From Bacteroidota bacterium (lineage in GTDB: Bacteria > Bacteroidota > Bacteroidia > Flavobacteriales > Flavobacteriaceae): DNA of 11,464 bases. Location of the stretch: assembly GCA_022601215.1 (NCBI GenBank), contig JAHZIZ010000259.1, positions 1-11,464 on the forward strand, read 5' to 3'. Numbering within the stretch: the stretch's first letter is position 1; each line of letters starts with the position of its first letter. The position numbers and the translations under genes were made by a program. Under the pieces are notes generated by a model that did no database searches, was not told the origin of the DNA, and worked only from the letters and a program-made list of their open reading frames with translations. Below, in pieces: positions 6,677 to 11,464 of the stretch.

Positions 6677-8368
6677 CTAGACTATTTCGACAAACAAGCC
6701 ATCATCCGTTTTACTCACTTTAGCAAGTTGGTTTTTGGTCAAACCTTTGATAGTCTTATCCCACTTTTTGTTACTCAGCCCTGATTGAGATTTTAATTCG
6801 TTCAAGTCAATTGGGGAGTTGCTTTTTAGGATGGCAAAAACAGCCTTTTCTTCTTCCGTCATCGCAATTTGTTTTGTTTCCGGTTTCATTTGAGGGAAAA
6901 ATAACACCTCTTGAATAGATGGATTATTAGTAAGAAACATGATGAGTCTATCCATTCCAATTCCCATTCCTGAGGTTGGAGGCATTCCATATTCTAAGGC
7001 TCTGAGAAAGTCATAATCAATAAACGCCGTTGCTTCATCATCCCCTCGGTCAGCAAGTTTTAGTTGAGCTTCAAATCGTTCTCGTTGGTCAATTGGGTCA
7101 TTTAACTCACTATATGCATTGGCAATTTCTTTACCACAGACCATCAGTTCAAAACGCTCTGTTAATTCAGGATTTTCACGATGTTCCTTGCAAAGTGGAC
7201 TCATCTCTTTTGGATAGTCCGTAATGTAGGTGGGTTGAATGTAATTTCCTTCACATTTCTCACCAAAAATTTCATCGATCAATTTCCCTTTTCCCATGGT
7301 GTCGTCAACCGCGATACCCATGCTTTTAGCAGCAGTACGAATCTCATCTTCCGATTTCCCTGTAATGTCAAATCCGGTAAAGTCAATAATGGATTGTGCC
7401 ATCGTTACACGGGCATAAGGAGCTTTGAAGTCAATTTCATATTCCCCAAAAGTGGTTTTAGTTGTCCCATTTACCTCCATAGCACAAAACTCTAACAACT
7501 GCTCGCAAAATTCCATCATCCAGTTGTAGTCTTTGTACGCCACATAAATTTCCATAGCAGTGAATTCTGGATTATGGGTCCGATCCATACCTTCATTCCT
7601 GAAGTTTTTGGAAAACTCATATACACCATCAAAACCACCTACAATGAGTCGTTTTAAATACAACTCATTGGCAATTCTCATGTAGAGAGGAATGTCTAGT
7701 GAATTGTGATGGGTCACAAAAGGACGAGCCGCAGCACCTCCAGCTATAGGTTGAAGAATTGGTGTTTCCACTTCGAAATACGAACGTTTATTAAAGAACG
7801 AACGCATAGCGTTGAACAATTTCGTTCTCTTAATAAATACCTCTTTAACGTGTGGGTTGACAACTAAATCCGCATATCGTTGGCGATAGCGTTGTTCTGG
7901 ATCTGTAAAAGCATCGTGTACTTTTCCGTCCTGGTCAACTCTAGGTTGAGGTAACGGTTTTAAAGCTTTTGAAAGTAAGGTAAAGGCTTTAACCATGATT
8001 GTTTTTTCCCCCACTTTTGTGGTGAATAGTTCACCCTCAATTCCAATAAAATCACCAATATCAAGTAGCTTTTTGTAGACTTCATTGTATTGCGATTTAT
8101 TTTCTCCAGGACAAATCTCGTCACGGTTAAAATAGACTTGAATGCGTCCTTCCGCATCTTGCACTTCGGCAAAGGAGGCAGACCCTTGAATTCTACGAGA
8201 CATGAGTCGACCCGCAATAGTCACTTTCTTCCCCTCTATATATTCCTGTTTTATATCCTTTGATAAAGTGTCTACAGGAAATAAGTCTGCAGGATAAGGG
8301 TTGATACCTAGGTTGCGTAATTGAGAGAGTTTGTCTCTGCGTACCAGTTCTTGTTCTGAAAGTTGCAT
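6677..8368 (-). CDS. lysS: Lysyl-tRNA synthetase, class II
   Basis: The product is 563 residues and charges tRNA-Lys with lysine using ATP, in the cytoplasm. The N-terminus MQLSEQELVRRDKLSQLRNL with GINPYP is typical of LysRS. The OB-fold anticodon-binding domain is at about 48-134 (VTIAGRLMSRRIQGSASFAE). The class II catalytic core has motif 1 around 196-212 (YFEVETPILQPIAGGAAARP), motif 2 at 255-275 (FRNEGMDRTHNPEFTAMEIY, with ATP-contacting Arg257) and motif 3 at 467-474 (GMGIGMDR, Arg474). The core ends near 500, as in the roughly 505-residue enterobacterial enzyme. The last ~60 residues are an extra charged, winged-helix-like tail (about 503-563) that I recall from Bacteroidota LysRS. 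The start is fixed by the family N-terminus, although it lies only 3 nt after the U tract of the upstream gene's terminator. There is no Shine-Dalgarno sequence. It is transcribed alone. Confidence 0.98.
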   Translation of the reverse strand: MQLSEQELVRRDKLSQLRNLGINPYPADLFPVDTLSKDIKQEYIEGKKVTIAGRLMSRRIQGSASFAEVQDAEGRIQVYFNRDEICPGENKSQYNEVYKKLLDIGDFIGIEGELFTTKVGEKTIMVKAFTLLSKALKPLPQPRVDQDGKVHDAFTDPEQRYRQRYADLVVNPHVKEVFIKRTKLFNAMRSFFNKRSYFEVETPILQPIAGGAAARPFVTHHNSLDIPLYMRIANELYLKRLIVGGFDGVYEFSKNFRNEGMDRTHNPEFTAMEIYVAYKDYNWMMEFCEQLLEFCAMEVNGTTKTTFGEYEIDFKAPYARVTMAQSIIDFTGFDITGKSEDEIRTAAKSMGIAVDDTMGKGKLIDEIFGEKCEGNYIQPTYITDYPKEMSPLCKEHRENPELTERFELMVCGKEIANAYSELNDPIDQRERFEAQLKLADRGDDEATAFIDYDFLRALEYGMPPTSGMGIGMDRLIMFLTNNPSIQEVLFFPQMKPETKQIAMTEEEKAVFAILKSNSPIDLNELKSQSGLSNKKWDKTIKGLTKNQLAKVSKTDDGLFVEIV

Positions 8369-8371
8369 GCG

Positions 8372-8414
8372 AAAAAATTTTGCACCTACCTTTGGCAGTA
8401 GGCAGGTGCAAAAT
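8372..8414 (-). terminator. Terminator hairpin of the thioredoxin/TPR gene, directly before lysS
   Basis: On the - strand ATTTTGCACCTGCC (complement of 8401-8414) pairs with GGTAGGTGCAAAAT (complement of 8377-8390) over 14 positions, 13 Watson-Crick and one G-U, with a 10-nt loop. The run TTTTTT (complement of 8372-8377) follows. The wobble is an A-C mismatch on the + strand, so it is a - strand structure. It starts 23 bp after the stop of the thioredoxin gene and ends 3 nt before the lysS ATG. Confidence 0.82.
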
Positions 8415-8437
8415 TAACAATAATCCTTTTATGGAAA
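8409..8437 (-). promoter_or_regulatory. Candidate lysS promoter inside the terminator stem
   Basis: TAATTTTG (complement of 8409-8416) is an exact match to the Bacteroidota -7 element TAnnTTTG. The -33 position, 18 nt upstream, has only a T run (complement of 8435-8437), so that half is poor. Transcription would begin near 8400-8406, giving a leader of about 35 nt. The box overlaps the 5' arm of the terminator hairpin at 8372-8414. Confidence 0.45.
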
Positions 8438-9334
8438 CTATTCCATGGCCTCATTTTTGACCCAACTAGCGAGGGTCTTTTTGTAGGTCTCATTATCTGG
8501 ATCTAAAGAAAGGGCTTTTTCATAGTTTTCTACAGCACCTTCATAATCTTCCATAGCATATAACTTATTACCTAAGCTGCTGTAGACTCTCGCCTCTTTC
8601 GGAAATAGGAGGGTGTTTAATCTTGCAGCAATAATGGCTTCTTCCTCTCTATGGCTATAAAAAAGTACACTACTGTAGGTGTTAATTTCATACATGTTTT
8701 TCACTTCTTTTTTTAGCTGTGGAATTAATTTTTTCTGCTTTCTATTAAACTTTTGGCTATCCATTTCAGACAACAACTCATCTAGTACGCTAACGCCATG
8801 ATAGTTAGGTGTATAGTCTTTTTCCATTATTTTCACTAAATCTTCTTCTAAAGTTTCTATAGGGCCTTCTACAATTCTGTTTACTTCCCGACCATTTTTG
8901 TATACGATAAAAGTAGGGACTCGATGTATGTTTTTTGCTTCATGTTCTCCACCAGGACTCTGTTTGTAGGTGTCTCTATCTCTACTAACGGCAACCATCG
9001 TGAGACGTTCTAGAGGGAAATTTGCTTCTTCTAAGATTTTATAAAATTTGGGAACTTCACGTTTGCTGTCTCCGCACCAAGTCCCCATAAAAGCAGTGAT
9101 TGAGTATTTGGATAATTGATTCTCTAAGGTGTCAATCGCAGTCTTGTTTGGATTATAAGAGTCATAGTTTTTTGTAAACCAAGCAAAGGAGTCGTTCGAA
9201 AAACCTTCTTTATTGATTTTTCCTAGTAGATGAGTGGCTCCTTTTTCATTAGTAATTTCTTGATTAAATGGTTGAGCATTTAAAGCTGTGCTGTATAACA
9301 AAAATGATGTGATACATAATAGAATGGTTTTCAT
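8438..9334 (-). CDS. Secreted thioredoxin-fold protein with single-cysteine CGDS site and C-terminal TPR
   Basis: The product is 298 residues. Residues 1-20 are a signal peptide (MKTILLCITSFLLYSTALNA), so the protein should be periplasmic or beyond. The thioredoxin fold covers about 70-170: a beta strand ITAFMGTWCGDSKREVPKFY (79-98) with the active site Cys87-Gly-Asp-Ser90, and the cis-proline loop RVPTFIVYKNG (138-148, Pro140). The second, resolving cysteine of CxxC is Ser90, so an ordinary dithiol reductase cycle is unlikely. Monothiol chemistry, disulfide isomerase-like trapping or a binding role are possible. After a charged linker (about 190-215) comes one clear TPR, about 247-283, with GNKLYAMEDYEGAVENYEKA and LSLDPDN. 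It lies between the LuxR gene and lysS with its own terminator. A weak promoter-like pair (TTTTC, 18 nt, CATCTTCG, the latter the complement of 9359-9366) precedes it. The physiological partner is unknown. Confidence 0.85.
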   Translation of the reverse strand: MKTILLCITSFLLYSTALNAQPFNQEITNEKGATHLLGKINKEGFSNDSFAWFTKNYDSYNPNKTAIDTLENQLSKYSITAFMGTWCGDSKREVPKFYKILEEANFPLERLTMVAVSRDRDTYKQSPGGEHEAKNIHRVPTFIVYKNGREVNRIVEGPIETLEEDLVKIMEKDYTPNYHGVSVLDELLSEMDSQKFNRKQKKLIPQLKKEVKNMYEINTYSSVLFYSHREEEAIIAARLNTLLFPKEARVYSSLGNKLYAMEDYEGAVENYEKALSLDPDNETYKKTLASWVKNEAME

Positions 9335-9431
9335 ACGTTCGGTTTTTAATTGATAGGCCGAAGATGCGAATGCAACAGAATAATGAAAAGAAAAGGAGGA
9401 TGGGAATAGGGACTAGACCCAGGTTGAAATG

Positions 9432-10493
9432 CTAGGATGCGTAACGTTCCTTAACTTCTTGACGAGAAGAAACCTCTAATTTTTTGTAGACGTTGTTGAT
9501 GTGTGTTTTTACGGTGCTTACACTGACAAAAAGCTGTGAGGCAATTTCTTTATTCGATTTTTCTTCCAAAATAAGCTCTAATACCTTTTGCTCTTGCTGA
9601 GTAAGATGAGCTTTGGACTGTTCCTTTTTTTGAAGCTTCTTCATCTTTCCGAAGAAATAAAAATTAGCGGCCAATGAAAGTAAACCAATAATAGATGCGA
9701 CCCACACCCACCATGGAAGTGGTGTTTTCGTATGCTCGTTAATGAGGTATTTGTCACTAGTGAGTTCAGCTTCGTATTGTTGCGTATAAGGACTGTTTGG
9801 ATAACTTTGTTTAAGACGTTCTAATAAATCATCATAGTAGGAGTTCGCTCGAAGGTCTTCAAGATAAAACCCATAGAGTTCATTGCTTCTATCACTTAAA
9901 AATGCAAAACTGTATAATTCAGCAAGTGGTTCTTGAAGTTGTTCTCCATATTGTTGAAGAATGCTAAACCATTTTTTCGAATTTAGTTTTCGATTTGCTT
10001 CACTTCGATAGGTGCCAAAGGCAAATCGCATGTCGTTTTTTAGAGAGTCAATCTTAAGTATAGATTTTGCTTTTTCGTTTTCTGAGACGACCTCGCAAAA
10101 GATTTCTTTATCGAACGAGAAGGGTAGAGATACCGATGTGGTATTATTCGCGATAAAAACAATTTCTTTACTATTAGGACAATGCCCTGTAAAATGATTG
10201 ATCCCTTGTTCGCTTTCTTGACAAGTGTCTATATGAATGCGATACATCCTATTCTTTAGTGGTAGGTTGTTTCCAGTAAAACTAAAACTACCTAAGCTGT
10301 CAGGGCTTGTCGTGCTGAGAATCTGTTCGGGGTAAACTCCTGATATTTTTCGGTAGTCTTCTACCACAGAAAGATATAGGGTTCCGTCAAGATGTTCTAC
10401 ATTTACTTTACCTGTAAACTCGTATTGCCCCAAACTAGTAGCGGAAACAAGTAGCAATAGATAAGATAATAGGTTTATTTTACTTAGAAACAT
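9432..10493 (-). CDS. Membrane-anchored LuxR-type transcriptional regulator with periplasmic sensor domain
   Basis: The product is 353 residues from the chosen start. Residues 1-22 are a signal peptide or first TM (MFLSKINLLSYLLLLVSATS). Residues 24-135 are a beta-rich extracytoplasmic domain that looks like the DUF4369-type module (EFTGKVNVEHLDGTLYLSV, SLGSFSFTGNNLPLKNRMYR), with Cys91, Cys105 and Cys133 as possible disulfide partners. Residues 136-258 are helical. One TM helix is at 261-282 (WWVWVASIIGLLSLAANFYF). A LuxR/GerE helix-turn-helix is at about 296-349 (LTQQEQKVLELILEEKSNKE, SVSTVKTHINNVYKKLEV). It should therefore read an envelope signal and act on DNA directly, with no receiver domain. 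The frame stays open to 10796, but those extra ~101 codons lack a signal peptide at their start and run antisense through the yqaE coding region, so 10493 is preferred. It is divergent from the yqaE-lipoprotein pair. No convincing terminator was found before the next gene, so cotranscription with the thioredoxin/TPR gene (97-bp gap) is possible. Confidence 0.88.
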   Translation of the reverse strand: MFLSKINLLSYLLLLVSATSLGQYEFTGKVNVEHLDGTLYLSVVEDYRKISGVYPEQILSTTSPDSLGSFSFTGNNLPLKNRMYRIHIDTCQESEQGINHFTGHCPNSKEIVFIANNTTSVSLPFSFDKEIFCEVVSENEKAKSILKIDSLKNDMRFAFGTYRSEANRKLNSKKWFSILQQYGEQLQEPLAELYSFAFLSDRSNELYGFYLEDLRANSYYDDLLERLKQSYPNSPYTQQYEAELTSDKYLINEHTKTPLPWWVWVASIIGLLSLAANFYFFGKMKKLQKKEQSKAHLTQQEQKVLELILEEKSNKEIASQLFVSVSTVKTHINNVYKKLEVSSRQEVKERYAS

Positions 10494-10497
10494 CTTA

Positions 10498-10528
10498 CGA
10501 AGATACAAGAAAGGAGATTGTAACAAAA
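10498..10528 (-). promoter_or_regulatory. Candidate promoter of the LuxR-type regulator gene
   Basis: On the - strand TTTTG (complement of 10524-10528) is followed after exactly 18 nt by TATCTTCG (complement of 10498-10505), one base away from TAnnTTTG. The box ends 4 nt before the ATG at 10493, so the transcript would be nearly leaderless if this is the real promoter. Confidence 0.4.
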
Positions 10529-10563
10529 GGGTTTTTATCCCTACCAATAGCTTGAATATTAAT

Positions 10564-10575
10564 TGTAAATTTACA
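10564..10575. promoter_or_regulatory. Perfect 12-bp palindrome, possible operator before yqaE
   Basis: TGTAAATTTACA is identical on both strands and ends 3 nt before the yqaE ATG, in the 85-bp gap shared with the LuxR gene. It contains TAAATTTA, a near match to the -7 box. LuxR-type dimers bind short inverted repeats, so the neighbouring regulator is the first candidate to bind it. This is inference only, and an AT-rich palindrome of this size can occur by chance. Confidence 0.4.
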
Positions 10576-10578
10576 TCT

Positions 10579-10737
10579 ATGAGTTTTTGGAGAGTATTAC
10601 TTTCTATTTTATTCCCACCCCTTGCTGTTATTGATAAAGGGTGCGGATCTATTTTAATTGTTTTAATTTTAACCATCTGTGGCTGGATTCCTGGAGTGAT
10701 AGCCGCATTAATTATTTTAAATAATCCTAAAAAGTAG
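10579..10737 (+). CDS. YqaE/Pmp3 family small membrane protein
   Basis: The product is 52 residues with two membrane helices: MSFWRVLLSILFPPLAVID (1-19), a short turn KGCGS (20-24) and LIVLILTICGWIPGVIAALI (26-45), then the polar end LNNPKK. The LFPPLAV, GCGS and IPGVIAAL pattern is the signature of the Pmp3/YqaE (UPF0057) proteolipid family. In yeast and plants family members affect membrane potential and salt tolerance, and bacterial members are often stress-induced, with no firm biochemical role. An in-frame ATG nine codons upstream (10552) exists, but the 10579 start matches the family N-terminus. It is followed after 2 nt by the lipoprotein gene, so the two form one operon, divergent from the LuxR-type regulator. 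Confidence 0.85.
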   Translation: MSFWRVLLSILFPPLAVIDKGCGSILIVLILTICGWIPGVIAALIILNNPKK

Positions 10738-10739
10738 CC

Positions 10740-11464
10740 ATGTTTAAAAAAATCGCTTGCCTTATCGCAGTTTCGACAACACTTATTAGTTGTCAATTTA
10801 CAGAAACCATGACATTAAATGAAGATGGTAGTGGTCGAATTTCTGTCTCTATGGATATGGCAGAAATGATGGCCATGACCCAAGAGTTTGGTAAAGACTC
10901 TACCGCTGTAAAACTGGATACCATTATTAAAATGAAAGACGTTTTAAGAGAAAAGAAAGATAGTATTGCGACGCTTCCAGCAGCCGAGCAAGCTCGTTTG
11001 AAAAAACTAGAAAATTTTAATTTTAGAACTTTAATGGACCCAGACACGGGTGAGATGTATTTTGATGTTTTCGCTACTTTCAAAAAAGTAACAGAAGCTA
11101 ATGAGTTGATGAGTGCTTTTGAAACTAGCGGGGACTTTATGCAAGGGCTCGAAGGTTCGGGTACCGATGTGAGTACAGATAAAACTTCCGGAGGTGCTGT
11201 TGCTGTTTCTTTTTCATATGAGGGAAATACTTTTGTGAGAGATGCGTATATCACGGATAAAGAAAAGCATCGGATACAAATGGATAGCCTTAAAGGGGCA
11301 GAAGCTTTCATGAGTAGTATGAAATACAAGATGAAATATGTATTTCCGAAGAAGATTGTGAAATCTTCTGTCGAAGATGCGAGATTTTCATTAGACGGAA
11401 AAACAATTGAGTTTGAACGTTCTTTTATTGAATACATGAGAAATCCAGATGTGACAGATCTTGA
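10740..11464 (+). CDS. Uncharacterised lipoprotein, C-terminus outside the window
   Basis: The frame runs open from ATG 10740 to the right edge, giving 241 residues and no stop. The type II signal peptide MFKKIACLIAVSTTLISC has the lipobox LISC with Cys18. The next residues (QFTETMTL) are not an acidic export signal, so it may stay on the periplasmic side. It continues with a beta segment (TLNEDGSGRISVSMDM, repeated Met), a charged helical part (KMKDVLREKKDSIATLPAAE, then QARLKKLENF), a second beta/alpha region and a C-terminal part YVFPKKIVKSS...ARFSLDGKTIEFERSFIEYM with RNPDVTDL. The closing part resembles the end of a lipoprotein type I associate with Flavobacteriaceae, so probably only a few residues are missing. 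No catalytic motif is visible. The only cysteines are at 7 and 18, in the signal sequence. It is translated right behind yqaE (2-nt gap), which suggests a shared envelope role. Confidence 0.8.
   Translation, partial: MFKKIACLIAVSTTLISCQFTETMTLNEDGSGRISVSMDMAEMMAMTQEFGKDSTAVKLDTIIKMKDVLREKKDSIATLPAAEQARLKKLENFNFRTLMDPDTGEMYFDVFATFKKVTEANELMSAFETSGDFMQGLEGSGTDVSTDKTSGGAVAVSFSYEGNTFVRDAYITDKEKHRIQMDSLKGAEAFMSSMKYKMKYVFPKKIVKSSVEDARFSLDGKTIEFERSFIEYMRNPDVTDL

Noticed and set aside
8377..8414. Hairpin before lysS as a T-box or lysine riboswitch
   Set aside because: It is far too short, and I see no T-box sequence or lysine-riboswitch core. Terminator plus promoter overlap explains it.
8193..8420. 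75-aa frame overlapping the 5' end of lysS
   Set aside because: It overlaps the well-supported LysRS N-terminus in another frame, and its start would lie upstream of the terminator hairpin.
10494..10796. N-terminal extension of the LuxR-type gene to a start at 10796 (454-aa reading)
   Set aside because: The extra ~101 codons run antisense through yqaE and the start of the lipoprotein gene. They show no domain and would bury the signal peptide that begins at 10493.
10793..11437. 214-aa open frame on the - strand
   Set aside because: It is fully antisense to the lipoprotein gene, which has a lipobox, normal composition and an operon position. The - strand product is Ser-rich with no recognisable domain.
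1..11464. CRISPR array, insertion sequence, prophage, tRNA or rRNA
   Set aside because: I saw no regularly spaced repeats, transposase or integrase reading frames, terminal inverted repeats, cloverleaf or rRNA-like sequence on either strand.

Overview
The window looks like chromosomal DNA of a member of the Bacteroidota, most likely a (marine) Flavobacteriaceae. The DNA is AT-rich. Start codons lack Shine-Dalgarno sequences, and several upstream regions carry matches to the Bacteroidota promoter (TTTG / TAnnTTTG). One protease has a type IX secretion C-terminal sorting domain. Other protein types are also typical of that group: a surface protein with the VGIGT...GLLLPR module, an M43 'cytophagalysin'-like lipoprotein, and a LysRS with a C-terminal extension. 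No mobile element, CRISPR array, tRNA or rRNA was seen.

Layout. At the left edge the last ~39 codons of a YiaA/B-type membrane protein (+ strand) meet a 12-TM MFS transporter (- strand) tail to tail, with two hairpins between them. The - strand then carries, from right to left: a membrane-anchored LuxR-type regulator (9432-10493), a secreted thioredoxin-fold/TPR protein with a single-cysteine CGDS active site (8438-9334), lysyl-tRNA synthetase (6677-8368), a secreted surface protein with an unassigned C-terminal half (5580-6329), an M36 fungalysin-like protease exported by T9SS (3257-5389), a DUF805 membrane protein (2656-3120), an M43 zinc metalloprotease lipoprotein (1495-2454) and the MFS transporter. 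Most of these genes end in their own intrinsic terminator, so they are mostly single-gene transcription units rather than an operon. At the right edge, divergent from the LuxR gene, a two-gene + strand unit holds a 52-aa YqaE/Pmp3-type membrane peptide and, 2 nt later, a lipoprotein that runs off the window.

Functional themes. (1) Extracellular protein degradation: two unrelated zinc metalloproteases leave the cell by different routes (lipoprotein and T9SS). (2) Housekeeping: LysRS. (3) Envelope sensing, the most interesting part: a one-component regulator with a periplasmic domain, one TM helix and a cytoplasmic LuxR DNA-binding domain faces a Pmp3/lipoprotein operon across an 85-bp gap. That gap holds a perfect 12-bp palindrome just before the yqaE start. 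The natural reading is an envelope-stress switch, but this is inferred from layout only.

A second notable point is the lysS upstream region. The terminator hairpin of the preceding gene ends 3 nt before the lysS ATG, and its 5' arm contains the only perfect TAnnTTTG box noted in the window. Terminator and promoter therefore appear to be the same DNA.
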